64,000 nt of DNA from Sporocytophaga myxococcoides DSM 11118 (GCF_000426725.1 NZ_KE384560.1:1138960-1202959), one strand, 5' to 3'. Shown: positions 45,077 to 54,328, counted from the first letter of the stretch. A program made the numbers and translations. Notes: generated from the letters alone by a model not told the origin.

Positions 45077-45489
45077 TCGTCAAAACTTATTCTGAACCTT
45101 TCCTTGCAAACCGCACGGAATATATGCTTTTTTTTTCTATTGACCTTTCTTGAATTGCAGAAATGACTTCAGGGCCCAATTTTTTATTACGGAAAAATAA
45201 TACCCCTTAGTGTAAAAATATCCTCTTTAATCCCTGTATATTAAAAAATGTTAACTGTAATAAATATTTAAAACCTAAACAGCTGGTTCTTAAAGAAAAA
45301 GAAGGGGGATGATTAATTATATCAGGAATGAAAGTTTACTACCTCTCTCAAAAAGGTATATATGGAAAGTTTACATTTCTAAATTTGCTGTGTAAAAAAG
45401 ATTAATCAATTTTTCATATTTCCCTATTAATAGCGGTTATTTGCGGAAAAATTGTTTTTATTTAAGAATTAGTTGGATAAGTGGATTTA
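45077..45489. other. Intergenic region upstream of the glycan locus
   Basis: About 410 bases, AT-rich. A 25-codon frame starting ATG near 45328 (MKVYYLSQKGIYGKF) is visible but has no supporting signal. No terminator or RNA was recognised; promoters for the TPR gene and for the glycan locus are expected here. Confidence 0.4.
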
Positions 45490-45903
45490 ATGGATATTCC
45501 CAGATTAATTGATTTTCAAAAGATAGGCAATCCGGAAATTGGATATATCTCTGTAGCAGAACCTAAAGGAGAGTTACCATTTCCAGTAAAAAGGGTATAT
45601 TGGGTTTATGGAACACCTGAAAATTCTGAAAGGGGAAATCATGCTTCCAAAACGGGAAAGCAGGTATTGGTGATTGTAAACGGTGAAGCCGAAGTGATTC
45701 TGGAAAATCCTGAGGGGAAAATTACCACTTTTAAACTGAATGATCCGAATACCGGATTGTATGTGCCGCCTCTTCACTGGAAACAAATAAGGCTCTCAGA
45801 AAAGGCAATTATTTTAAGTCTTGCATCTTCAGAATTTGATGAAACAGATTATCTAAGAGATTATAAATTGTTTAAGTCCTTTGTTGCAGTTCAAAGACGA
45901 TAG
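45490..45903 (+). CDS. WxcM-like/FdtA-type sugar 3,4-ketoisomerase (cupin)
   Basis: Small cupin of the family that isomerises dTDP-4-keto-6-deoxyglucose to the 3-keto sugar (FdtA, QdtA, TylM-like). Motifs: VYWVYGTPENSERGNHASKTGKQVLV (in parts: SERGNHASKTGKQ) and YVPPLHWKQIRL, with the catalytic His in RGNHA. The ATG at 45490 is preferred over the in-frame GTG at 45481. First gene of the glycan locus; the next gene starts inside its end (23-base overlap). The genes making its dTDP-sugar substrate are not in the window. Confidence 0.82.
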   Translation: MDIPRLIDFQKIGNPEIGYISVAEPKGELPFPVKRVYWVYGTPENSERGNHASKTGKQVLVIVNGEAEVILENPEGKITTFKLNDPNTGLYVPPLHWKQIRLSEKAIILSLASSEFDETDYLRDYKLFKSFVAVQRR

Positions 45904-46816
45904 TACTTTTTCTGTCCAAAATTCCTTTAAGGGATTTCTTTTTAACACTGTTGAACAAATTCATTTTCAATCTGCAGGAAATCCCTTTTATTCTTTCATT
46001 CTTTTTGACGAAAAAACTTCTGTAGCCAGATTAAGGATGACCTTATTAATCAGGAATTCAGAAGCATATAGTCCATTAAGATCTCCCTTCGGTAGCCTTG
46101 AATTTGATGATAATACTAATATTCAGGATATCAATTATTTTTTAAAAGAGCTTGAAAACTGGCTTGTCTCCGAGAATTTACAAAAGGTGTTTATAGTTTC
46201 TTATCCCTATTGCTATAATACCAGGCATAGTGAATTACTGACCCATTGTCTTCTTAAAAATGGCTATTCCATTTCTGAATATGATATGAACTTTCATCTT
46301 CAGATTTCTTCAAATGATTTTGATAAGGATTTAGATCCTGCCGCTCGCAGAAGATATGCTAAATTTAAAGACACCTTTCAATTTTCGATAGAGGAGTCTC
46401 CTGATATAGAAGCTATTTTCAGTTTGATAAAAGAAAACCGCGAGATAAAAGGCTATCCCGTTTCTATCACTTCTGATGTTTTAAAAAAACTTTATAATTC
46501 ATTCAGGGAAAACTTTAAAGTCTTTTTATTGAAGGATGGAGAAACACTGATCGGCTCGGCTTTTGGTGTAAGGGTTTCGGAAAGGGTTTTATATTACTAC
46601 CTGGCCACAGATTCTTATAGTTATAAAAAATACAGTCCTTCTACTATCTTGATTGGACATATTTATAACTACTGCAGACAAGCTGGTATATCAATATTTG
46701 ATTTAGGAATTGCAACAAGCAAGAGTGTTCCAAACTTTGGCCTTATAAAATTTAAGCAAAATATGGGAGGTAAGGTTTCATTAAAACTTTCCTTTGAAAA
46801 AAATCTTTTGTGTTAA
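45881..46816 (+). CDS. FemAB/GNAT-like acyltransferase
   Basis: Predicted acyltransferase of 311 residues with a GNAT/FemAB (BioF2-like) fold: ISEYDMNFHLQI, KFLL-type FKVFLLKDGETLIGSAFGVR (about 212-231), RVLYYYLATDSYSYKKYSPSTILIGHIYNYC (about 235-265) and the end FGLIKFKQNMGGK (about 287-299), which is a typical FemAB-like closing motif. There is no ATG until residue 53, so the likely start is TTG at 45881, overlapping the cupin gene. It may acylate an amino group on the sugar made by the locus. Confidence 0.75.
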   Translation: MLQFKDDSTFSVQNSFKGFLFNTVEQIHFQSAGNPFYSFILFDEKTSVARLRMTLLIRNSEAYSPLRSPFGSLEFDDNTNIQDINYFLKELENWLVSENLQKVFIVSYPYCYNTRHSELLTHCLLKNGYSISEYDMNFHLQISSNDFDKDLDPAARRRYAKFKDTFQFSIEESPDIEAIFSLIKENREIKGYPVSITSDVLKKLYNSFRENFKVFLLKDGETLIGSAFGVRVSERVLYYYLATDSYSYKKYSPSTILIGHIYNYCRQAGISIFDLGIATSKSVPNFGLIKFKQNMGGKVSLKLSFEKNLLC

Positions 46817-46871
46817 TTTTGTGCAAGCAGAGAGACGGTTTCTATAAAAAGATGTAATTTCAAATCCAGGA

Positions 46872-48116
46872 ATGAAATTTATTAAGTCATCTTTGTGGAC
46901 CGGTGTTTCCGTAGGGGCGAAAACGATTGGAAGTGTAATCGTTAATAAAATTATTGCCCGCTTTTTTTTGCCTTCGGATTTTGCACTCATTTCTCATTTC
47001 CAAAACCTCATGAATATAATCCTTATGATTCCCTCTGATGGAATCAATAAGGGTCTTGTGAAATATCTATCGGATAAAAGTCTGTCAGAAAATGAGTATA
47101 CCAAGTATCTTGGTACAGCTGTCTTGCTTAATTTTGTCGTATTTATAATAGCTGCTATTGGATTGGTTATTAAATATGATTATCTGCAGAGCCTCTTTAT
47201 AACAGGAAATATCAAGCCTCATTTTTGGATGGTTTTATTTCTTGGAGTTATACTAATCAACCTTGTCAGTTATTTTTCTTTTTCGATACTGCTGTCTGCT
47301 CAGAAGGTAAAAACCTATGTATTGCTGACAACTCTTTCAACTTTGATTCTTGTAGTTTTGCTTTATGCTATTTCATTTTTTAAGAACTTCAGCATCGTAT
47401 TATTGCTCTTGGGTGCGGGTCCGGCATTATTATTTTTTCTAAGCATATATATTGCCTTAAAAAATTTAACCTATAAGTTCAGATTCAATTTTACCCTGGA
47501 TGCTATAAAAGATCTGAGTGGTTTTATACTTATGGCAGCTAGTATGGTACTGTTTGCAAGGGTTGTAGAGTTTGTGGTGAGGATCATTGCTTTTAATGAA
47601 TTCAGTATATATGATACAGGCTTGTGGCAGGCTGTTGTTAAGTTTTCAGATTATTATGCTATCGCATGTACAAGCATCTTATCTGTTGCTTTTTATCCTA
47701 AAGCTTCGGAATTAATGCAAAAACAACTCGCCCTAAAAAAATTCGTCTGGCATGTGCTGATTATAGTAACTCCTTTTGCTGTCATCAGTCTGGCTTTCAT
47801 TTATTTTTTTAAATCAGAAATTCTATATTATTTCTTTGATGAAAGTTTTGTGGCCGGGGCTTATTTGTTTGATTTTCAAGTAATCGGTGATTTGTTTAAA
47901 GTGTATTCTTTTGTATTGGCATTCTTGCTTTCCGCTCAGGCGAGAACCTGGATGTTTATTGGTATACAAGCTTTATCTGCAGCGGTTTATCTGCTTTCCA
48001 TCTATTGGCTGATACCGATATTCGGACTCGAAGGATTTTCAATGGCGCATGCAGTACGCTTTTTGATCTATTTGCTCGTTCTGGTTTATATACAAAGAAA
48101 GCTTCTTTTCTCATGA
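46872..48116 (+). CDS. Polysaccharide flippase (Wzx/MATE-like)
   Basis: Polytopic inner-membrane protein of 414 residues with about 12 hydrophobic segments, typical of the Wzx/O-antigen translocase group that flips lipid-linked oligosaccharides. Start region MKFIKSSLWTGVSVGAKTIGSVIVNKIIA has the family form (positively charged start, then a helix). The stop overlaps the glycosyltransferase start (ATGA at 48113-48116), so the two are coupled. Confidence 0.85.
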   Translation: MKFIKSSLWTGVSVGAKTIGSVIVNKIIARFFLPSDFALISHFQNLMNIILMIPSDGINKGLVKYLSDKSLSENEYTKYLGTAVLLNFVVFIIAAIGLVIKYDYLQSLFITGNIKPHFWMVLFLGVILINLVSYFSFSILLSAQKVKTYVLLTTLSTLILVVLLYAISFFKNFSIVLLLLGAGPALLFFLSIYIALKNLTYKFRFNFTLDAIKDLSGFILMAASMVLFARVVEFVVRIIAFNEFSIYDTGLWQAVVKFSDYYAIACTSILSVAFYPKASELMQKQLALKKFVWHVLIIVTPFAVISLAFIYFFKSEILYYFFDESFVAGAYLFDFQVIGDLFKVYSFVLAFLLSAQARTWMFIGIQALSAAVYLLSIYWLIPIFGLEGFSMAHAVRFLIYLLVLVYIQRKLLFS

Positions 48117-49051
48117 ATACTTTGCCATTGGTTTCAGTGATCTGTCTTTCATATAATCATGAAAGATTTATTGAAGAGGCACTTGAATCTTTATTTAATC
48201 AGAATTATGGCAATATTGAGGTGATCATAGTTGATGATGCAAGCGAAGATAAATCGTCCGAAGTAATAGAGAGAATGGTTGCAGAAAGGGCTGATGTGAA
48301 GTACTTCAGAAATGAAATAAATCTGGGAAACTGTAAATCATTTAACAAGGCATTTGCTGAGAGTAAAGGAAGTTATATCATAGATTTTGCCCTTGATGAT
48401 ATATTGAGCCCGGGCAGGGTTCAAAAACAGGTCAATTTATTTCAGCACCTTGGGGAAAGTTTTGGGGTGGTTCATTCTGATGCTGCCATTATTGATGAAG
48501 AGGGGAGTTTTTTAAGCAAATGGAGTGACAAACTGTTAAAGGTGGACAATGGATTGGTGTTTGAAGCAATATTGAGAAAAAGCTTTATTTGTCCTCCGAC
48601 TATGATGATCAGGAGGGAAGTGCTGGTTTATCTTGGAGGGTATGATGAATCTCTTGCTTATGAAGATTTTGATTTTTGGGTTAGATCTTCTTTTAAGTTC
48701 AAATATTTTTATTCTCCTGATATCCTAACTAAGAAACGTTTGGTAAAAAATTCGTTGTCGACAAAAGGAGAACAAAAAGGAAATAACAGGATTCAGGAAT
48801 CTACAGCAAGGGTTTGTGAAAAGGCAAACTGGCTGGTAAGAAATGACGCAGAAAAAAAAGTACTGAAAAAAAGGATATTATTTGAAATGCGTCATGCTTT
48901 ACTGGTGCAGGCTTATGATGCTGTAAAGATTTATTATAAGATTTTGAAAGAAATGGAGGAGACTGGTTTAATTTCTTTTATCATGAGCAAGTTAGCAGAG
49001 ATAAAAGTACCTACGTTTTTATTTTACAGACTTTATAAAAAGTTATGGTAA
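48113..49051 (+). CDS. Family 2 glycosyltransferase
   Basis: GT-A fold transferase of 312 residues from the ATG at 48113. PLVSVICLSYNHERFIEEAL (about 5-24), VIIVDDASEDKS (about 37-48) and the DxD-like DFALDDILSPGR (about 90-101) are the standard GT2 motifs; YEDFDFWVR (about 182) is the acceptor-side motif. The frame extends upstream to 48005, but that part overlaps the flippase and has no family features. It transfers an activated sugar to the locus product. Confidence 0.9.
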   Translation: MNTLPLVSVICLSYNHERFIEEALESLFNQNYGNIEVIIVDDASEDKSSEVIERMVAERADVKYFRNEINLGNCKSFNKAFAESKGSYIIDFALDDILSPGRVQKQVNLFQHLGESFGVVHSDAAIIDEEGSFLSKWSDKLLKVDNGLVFEAILRKSFICPPTMMIRREVLVYLGGYDESLAYEDFDFWVRSSFKFKYFYSPDILTKKRLVKNSLSTKGEQKGNNRIQESTARVCEKANWLVRNDAEKKVLKKRILFEMRHALLVQAYDAVKIYYKILKEMEETGLISFIMSKLAEIKVPTFLFYRLYKKLW

Positions 49052-49055
49052 ATCT

Positions 49056-49496
49056 ATGGAAATGAAGAAGAGACTATTGGCTACAAAAGTATTAGTGATT
49101 TTAAGTTTGATCGCTTCTCTAAGTTCCCTGTTAACAGTGAGGATGGACTTGGGAGAGCCATATCCTTTTTTTCATTGGAAATTATTCAGTCAACCAACAG
49201 GATGGGATTTACAGGTTCATGAATACCGGCTTTACGGAAAAACCAATACAGGCGAATATATCAGAATAAAAAACGAACAGAGGAAAACTTTTTCAAGTGA
49301 CGATATCAATTATTTGGTAAGTTATCTTATGCAGCTGTCAGATGAAAAAGCAAGGAATGAAAAGCTAAGAATTCTATGCAGATACATTGCTCCAGAGTTT
49401 AAGAGTTACAGAGTGGTGGAGGAGATATACAATCCTCTGGTAATAATGAATGACTTTGAAAATTATGAAAGAAAAGCTGTTGTCGAGATTAATTGA
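49056..49496 (+). CDS. Small membrane protein, SdpA-like candidate
   Basis: A 146-residue protein with one N-terminal hydrophobic segment (about 8-28), followed by MDLGEPYPFFHWKLFSQPTG and a mixed beta region. The short aromatic FxxP-type segment after a single helix recalls SdpA, the small partner of the HTTM protein SdpB in Bacillus sporulation-killing systems. The similarity is weak and based only on length, topology and neighbour. It starts four bases after the GT2 stop and overlaps the HTTM gene by 47 bases. Confidence 0.55.
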   Translation: MEMKKRLLATKVLVILSLIASLSSLLTVRMDLGEPYPFFHWKLFSQPTGWDLQVHEYRLYGKTNTGEYIRIKNEQRKTFSSDDINYLVSYLMQLSDEKARNEKLRILCRYIAPEFKSYRVVEEIYNPLVIMNDFENYERKAVVEIN

Positions 49497-50619
49497 TTTT
49501 TTTCGAATAGAGAGACATTCGCCTCACTATAATGACAGGGAAGAAAAGGAACTTGCCTTCAATTTCTTTTATGCAGATAGGTTTCTGAGAATTTTTACAT
49601 TTTTCTGGTTATTCTACCAGGTCTATAATTATTTTCAGCTTCAGGATAGACCAAAGGAATTATTCATAAGGATGAATTATTTCTCCAAGTCATTCATATC
49701 TGAATTTCCATCGTCGGCTTATTTCTTTAGTATTATTATTGTTGCTTTAATTTCTAATAGTTTTTCTATTAAAAATTCAAGCTCTATATTGAATAAAGCT
49801 TTATTACTATTTTGCATAATGTGGTTCACTTGTCTGAAGTGGAGCTACGGCTTTGCATCACATGTAGGACATTTTTTTATACTTACTCATTTCTTTGGAT
49901 TATTTATTCCAGCTAAATCAACAGATTCCCAAAATCAAGGAAGTCAAATATGTACTATCCGACTTTTCTATTTTGGATTAATGGTGACGTATACAATTTC
50001 TGGCATTTGGAAGCTTGGTGGATTGATCCAAAAGCTTGTTTTTAGCCCACATGTAATTCACTGGCTGCATCCTCAGGCGGCCTTAGTTAATGCTGTTTCA
50101 GGATATAGATTCTGGGATAATCAATTAGGGTCTTTGCTTCATGCTTATGACTATCCTATTATTTGGCAGATACTTTTTTTGTTAACGTTGTATCTTCAGA
50201 TAATTAGTTTTGTTGCTTCGGTCCGTTTACCTTTATTTTATTGGATTGGCTTGGGAACTATCATCTTTCATATTCACAACATAGTGTTTATGAGAACAGA
50301 ATTCTATGTGACGCCAATAATAATTACCATACTTTTTTTTCCATATCATCTGATATTAAAAAAGAAATCAACAGCTATTAAATATTTGAATTTTGAAATT
50401 CAAAAAAGTGGAGAAGGGAAGGAGTTTCAATACAAAAGGATTTATGAGAATGGAATATCTGATGAGTTTATAGGTTTCTATGCATTCCGAGAACAATGTA
50501 GGGATAGCAGAAAGTGGTATTATGGCTTTTTGTTTTTTCCCGGGATTTCTCTATTTGCTAATTTCTATTTGTTGTTAAAAAGTAAATTATTTTTTAACAG
50601 AAACTCATATTCACAATAA
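49450..50619 (+). CDS. HTTM-like multi-pass membrane protein
   Basis: The 389-residue protein has several membrane segments and the look of the HTTM domain (shared by vitamin K-dependent gamma-carboxylase and SdpB): FFYADRFLRIFTFFWLFYQ (about 39-57), GHFFILTHFFGLFIPA, GLMVTYTISGIWKLGG and HPQAALVNAVSG. The second half ends with a cytosolic part and a last helix. Start could be ATG at 49450 or 49465. It overlaps the small membrane protein gene by 47 bases and is the last gene of the glycan locus, convergent with rsgA. Confidence 0.7.
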   Translation: MTLKIMKEKLLSRLIDFFRIERHSPHYNDREEKELAFNFFYADRFLRIFTFFWLFYQVYNYFQLQDRPKELFIRMNYFSKSFISEFPSSAYFFSIIIVALISNSFSIKNSSSILNKALLLFCIMWFTCLKWSYGFASHVGHFFILTHFFGLFIPAKSTDSQNQGSQICTIRLFYFGLMVTYTISGIWKLGGLIQKLVFSPHVIHWLHPQAALVNAVSGYRFWDNQLGSLLHAYDYPIIWQILFLLTLYLQIISFVASVRLPLFYWIGLGTIIFHIHNIVFMRTEFYVTPIIITILFFPYHLILKKKSTAIKYLNFEIQKSGEGKEFQYKRIYENGISDEFIGFYAFREQCRDSRKWYYGFLFFPGISLFANFYLLLKSKLFFNRNSYSQ

Positions 50620-50622
50620 TGT

Positions 50623-51546
50623 TTATCTTCGGCTATCTTCATTAGTAAGCATGCTTAAATAGCTTTCATACCTGGATAAAGCAATTTCACCCTTTTCTAC
50701 CTGTTGGATGATGGTGCATCCTGGTTCATTGAAGTGCTTGCAGTTATGAAATCTGCAATGCCCCAGAAGGTCTCTCATTTCTGGGAAATAATGACTGATT
50801 TCTTCTTCCTCCATGTCAAAGATCCCAAGTTCTTTAATACCTGGAGTGTCGATAATGTAGGTATCAGGTTCCAGTTCGAACATTTCAGCAAAAGTAGTAG
50901 TGTGCTTACCTTTCAAGCTGAAATCGGAAATATCTCCGGTTTTAAGTTCGAGATCAGGAGCAATCAAATTTACAAGAGAAGATTTACCAACCCCTGAATG
51001 TCCGCTTATGAGGCTCTTTTTATTTTTCAGAATATTTTTAAAGTCTTCGATACCTTGCCCTGTCTGCACTGAAGTCAGAATACATGTGTATCCCAGGCTT
51101 TCATATGTGTTTATAAGATCCTGCTGATAAGCAAAGAGCGCTTCGTCGTATAAGTCAATTTTATTAAAGACCAAAACTGCTGGTATCCTGAACGCCTCGC
51201 AGGAAACAAGAAACCTGTCAATAAAACCCAAAGATGTTCTGGGAAGTACGAGCGTAACAACAAGGATACTCTGATCTATGTTGGCAGCAATCATGTGGCC
51301 ATGTCCCGTCTTGTGGACTGACTTTCTGATCATGTAATTTTCTCTTGGATGAATTTTTTCAATGAGGACAGTACGTTCAGCTGTATTCTCAATGGAAAAA
51401 TCTACATAATCCCCTACAGCAATGGGATTGGTTACTTTAAAATTTTTCAATTTGAATTTTCCGGGAAGCCTGCCTTTAAAGATCTCTTTTTGATCCGTTA
51501 TTATTTCATACCATGATCCTGTGGATCTCATTATCATTCCTTGCAT
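50623..51546 (-). CDS. rsgA: Ribosome small subunit-dependent GTPase RsgA
   Basis: 30S assembly GTPase of 307 residues. An N-terminal OB domain (about 5-60) is followed by a circularly permuted GTPase in which the G4 motif NKIDLYD (about 127-133) precedes the P-loop GHSGVGKSSLVN (about 181-192) and DTPG (about 231). The C-terminal zinc site is visible in GHCRFHNCKHFNEPGC (about 262-277). All are standard for RsgA. It is convergent with the glycan locus, three bases apart. Confidence 0.95.
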   Translation of the reverse strand: MQGMIMRSTGSWYEIITDQKEIFKGRLPGKFKLKNFKVTNPIAVGDYVDFSIENTAERTVLIEKIHPRENYMIRKSVHKTGHGHMIAANIDQSILVVTLVLPRTSLGFIDRFLVSCEAFRIPAVLVFNKIDLYDEALFAYQQDLINTYESLGYTCILTSVQTGQGIEDFKNILKNKKSLISGHSGVGKSSLVNLIAPDLELKTGDISDFSLKGKHTTTFAEMFELEPDTYIIDTPGIKELGIFDMEEEEISHYFPEMRDLLGHCRFHNCKHFNEPGCTIIQQVEKGEIALSRYESYLSMLTNEDSRR

Positions 51547-51595
51547 GTTCAGCCCTGGATTTTATCTTTAAATAAGAGAAGTCTTGTAGTTCTGT

Positions 51596-52843
51596 TTATT
51601 TGTTCAGTAATAAACCTGAATAACCAATGATTCTGTCAGTAGCGCCTTTATTGGCTTCTATAAAGTTTTTATTTTTATTGATGATTTCCTGATGAAGGTT
51701 TTGGTTATTCATTACTTTGAAAAAAGCATTTTCAAATTCTATAGCAGATGTTATTGAAAAAGCTCCTCCAATGTTTATCAGGTCCTTTGCTTCCTGAAAC
51801 TTTCTATAGTTAGGACCAAAGAATAGTGGTAATCCGAAGGTTGCAGCTTCTAGTGTATTATGTAAACCTTTTCCGAATGCACCACCAATATATCCAAAAT
51901 CACCATAGGCATAAACACCGGACAAAATACCTATACAATCAATTATCAACACTTCATAATCACTTACCTGTTCCTTGTCAGCCTTAGTATATCTTACACT
52001 TTTAAGTTTACAGCTTTGCATAAAATTATTGATCTCATGATCGTGAATTTCATGTGGTGCTATTATGAATTTTAATCCATTAATTCCTTTATTGATTAAT
52101 GGCATTAATATTTCAATATCTTTTGGCCATGTGCTTCCAGCAATAAAAACTTTTGAGGTACCCTTAAACGATTCAACAATAGGAAGGGGGTGAAGTGATT
52201 TTCTGATTTCAAGAACTCTGTCAAAACGAGTGTCACCGGCAATCTCACCAGTATTAATATGATGTTCTGTAAGTAGATCCAAAGATTCTTTATTCTGGAC
52301 AAAAATTTTGGAAAGCCTTTTAAGTATTGCCAGATAAAACTTACCATATGGTTTAAAGAATAGCTGGTCCTTCCTGAAAATTGTAGAAAATGAGATCACT
52401 GGGATTTCGGACTCATTCAGGTTATAGATATAATGATGCCAGAACTCATATTTAACAAAAAAAGCAATTTTAGGTCTCGTAATTTCAATAAAGAACTTTG
52501 CATTTGCATGAGTATCGAGCGGCAGGTATACAATAAAATCAGCTTTTGAATAATTTTTCCGGATCTCATAACCACTTGGAGAAAAGAAGGTGAGGAGAAT
52601 TTTGTATCCCGGAAAATTTTCCCGGAAATTTTCAAGCACTGGCCTCGCCTGCTCAAATTCACCTAATGAAGCGCAATGAAACCAGGCAACCGGAGCTTTA
52701 TTAGTGTCAAATTTACTTGCAAGGATTTCTTTCCACTTTTTCCTTCCTCTAAGCCATAATTTAGCTTTGGAATTAAATGGTGAAATACTGATAATGAGCA
52801 GATAGTAGAGATAAATTCCGGCGTTATAGAATATAATCATCAA
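51596..52843 (-). CDS. waaA: 3-deoxy-D-manno-octulosonic-acid transferase
   Basis: Inner-membrane-associated GT30 enzyme that adds Kdo to lipid A precursor. The 415 residues show an N-terminal hydrophobic anchor (about 3-25), WFHCASLGEFEQARPVLE (about 49-66, catalytic Glu) and the donor-side region VFIAGSTWPKDIEILMP (about 230) and GGAFGKGLHNTLEAATFGLPLFFGP (about 318). It is about 50 bases upstream of rsgA on the same strand. Confidence 0.93.
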   Translation of the reverse strand: MMIIFYNAGIYLYYLLIISISPFNSKAKLWLRGRKKWKEILASKFDTNKAPVAWFHCASLGEFEQARPVLENFRENFPGYKILLTFFSPSGYEIRKNYSKADFIVYLPLDTHANAKFFIEITRPKIAFFVKYEFWHHYIYNLNESEIPVISFSTIFRKDQLFFKPYGKFYLAILKRLSKIFVQNKESLDLLTEHHINTGEIAGDTRFDRVLEIRKSLHPLPIVESFKGTSKVFIAGSTWPKDIEILMPLINKGINGLKFIIAPHEIHDHEINNFMQSCKLKSVRYTKADKEQVSDYEVLIIDCIGILSGVYAYGDFGYIGGAFGKGLHNTLEAATFGLPLFFGPNYRKFQEAKDLINIGGAFSITSAIEFENAFFKVMNNQNLHQEIINKNKNFIEANKGATDRIIGYSGLLLNK

Positions 52844-52950
52844 GGATATCTAAAATGACTACAAGTCATCTTCTAAGTGAAATTTTTTATTTATTTTAGG
52901 AGGTTAAAATTAACGAAAAAAGACGAATCTAATTACCATAAAGGTTTATT

Positions 52951-54252
52951 ATGAATAAAGAAAAAGTCAGCTATAAAGATGCCCTCAATCTTGCTGTCAT
53001 TGTTGCCGCTTTAGGCTATTTTGTAGATGTTTATGACCTTGTTTTATTCCTTATAGTAGGATTAAAAAGCCTGGAAGACCTGAAAATTCCGGGGGAACCG
53101 GTAAAAAATTTCCAATTTCTGCTGAATGTTCAGATGATTGGCATGCTGATAGGTGGAATATTCTGGGGAGTTCTCGGGGATAAGAAAGGCCGTCTTTCAG
53201 TACTTTTTGGATCTATATTGCTGTATTCCCTTGCAAACCTTGCGAACGGAATGGTGGCTCAAATAAGCGTATTCACAGGTTTATCTCCAATGGATACTTA
53301 TGCAATTCTACGATTTTTAGCCGGTCTGGGACTGGCGGGAGAGCTTGGAGCTGGTATCACACTTGTTTCCGAAACAATGCCAAAAGAAACCCGAGGGTAT
53401 GGCACAATGATTATAGCATCCGTTGGTGTTACAGGCGCAGTAGTTGCAGCATTGGTAGGCAAAATAGGATGGGAGTTATCATATTTTATCGGTGGTGGAC
53501 TAGGTATATCCCTTCTCTTGCTTCGTATCGGAGTTTTTGAATCGGGCATGTTTCAGGGCCTGACAGAAAAGAAAGTGAAGCAAGGTGAGTTTATGATGCT
53601 ATTTCAAAATAAAGAAAGAGCTCTTAAATATTTAAACTGCATCTTAATCGGATTGCCAGTATGGTTTATTATAGGAATTCTAGTAGGTCGTGCAGGATTG
53701 ATTGCAAAAGAACTTGGAGTGCAAGGGAAGATAGAGCAGGGCTATGCAGTAATGCTTTGCTACGGAGGGTTGGTTTTTGGCGATCTGTGCAGTGGGATGA
53801 TGAGTCAGGCTTTGAAAAGCAGAAAAAAAGTATTTTACTTTTTTTACTTGCTATCAACACTGATTATTATCTTTTACCTAAGGCAATTTAATGTGCCAGT
53901 GGCTACATTTTACTTGTTTATCTTCAGCTTAGGATTTTCAGTGGGCTTCTGGGCAATCTTTGTAACTGTGGCTTCTGAGCAATTTGGTACAAATATTCGT
54001 GCTACTGTTACTACGACAGTTCCGAATTTTGTCAGAGGTTCTCTTGTACCTATTTCTATTCTGTTTGACTATCTGCTGGAAAAGGAATTAGGATTGATTA
54101 ATACGAGCTATATAGTAACGGCAGTAATAGTAGTGATATCGTTGATAGCTTTGTATAACCTTGATGAGACTTTCGGAAAGGACCTTGATTATCTTGAAGA
54201 GGAAGGAAGCGGAAAGCTTAAAGCTGAAAGCGTAAAGAGTGTTAACAGTTGA
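52951..54252 (+). CDS. Major facilitator superfamily transporter
   Basis: Twelve-helix inner-membrane carrier of 433 residues. GGIFWGVLGDKKGRLSVLFGS (about 68-88) is the loop 2-3 motif of MFS proteins, and RFLAGLGLAGELGAGITLVSE (about 119-139) the helix-4 motif, closest in form to the metabolite:proton symporter (MHS) or sugar-porter groups. Substrate unknown. The last 17 residues are encoded partly by a heptanucleotide repeat (54208-54237), so the C-terminus is an unusual added tail. A terminator follows. Confidence 0.88.
   Translation: MNKEKVSYKDALNLAVIVAALGYFVDVYDLVLFLIVGLKSLEDLKIPGEPVKNFQFLLNVQMIGMLIGGIFWGVLGDKKGRLSVLFGSILLYSLANLANGMVAQISVFTGLSPMDTYAILRFLAGLGLAGELGAGITLVSETMPKETRGYGTMIIASVGVTGAVVAALVGKIGWELSYFIGGGLGISLLLLRIGVFESGMFQGLTEKKVKQGEFMMLFQNKERALKYLNCILIGLPVWFIIGILVGRAGLIAKELGVQGKIEQGYAVMLCYGGLVFGDLCSGMMSQALKSRKKVFYFFYLLSTLIIIFYLRQFNVPVATFYLFIFSLGFSVGFWAIFVTVASEQFGTNIRATVTTTVPNFVRGSLVPISILFDYLLEKELGLINTSYIVTAVIVVISLIALYNLDETFGKDLDYLEEEGSGKLKAESVKSVNS
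54208..54237 (+). repeat. Heptanucleotide repeat inside the MFS gene 3' end
   Basis: Four consecutive 7-base units of the form AGCNNAA: AGCGGAA, AGCTTAA, AGCTGAA and AGCGTAA. They sit inside the coding region near the stop codon. The same unit recurs at 54328-54353 (opposite orientation) and at 58426-58467. Confidence 0.75.
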
Positions 54253-54290
54253 AAAGTTATTTGGCAATGAGGTAGCTTTATATTTTATAG

Positions 54291-54328
54291 AAAAAGCCCT
54301 GCAAATATGAATTTGCAGGGCTTTTTTA
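54291..54328. terminator. Bidirectional intrinsic terminator
   Basis: AAAAAGCCCTGCAAAT / ATTTGCAGGGCTTTTTT is a near-perfect 16-bp hairpin with a T run. It ends the MFS transcript and the convergent peroxiredoxin operon. The left arm equals that of the terminator at 35134. Confidence 0.88.

Noticed and set aside
45328-45405. 25-codon frame before the glycan locus
   Set aside because: No conserved motif, no following hairpin; consistent with chance.
45881-45903. Frameshift fusing the cupin and acyltransferase genes
   Set aside because: The overlap is in different frames, both proteins are complete, and a TTG start gives a full-length acyltransferase.
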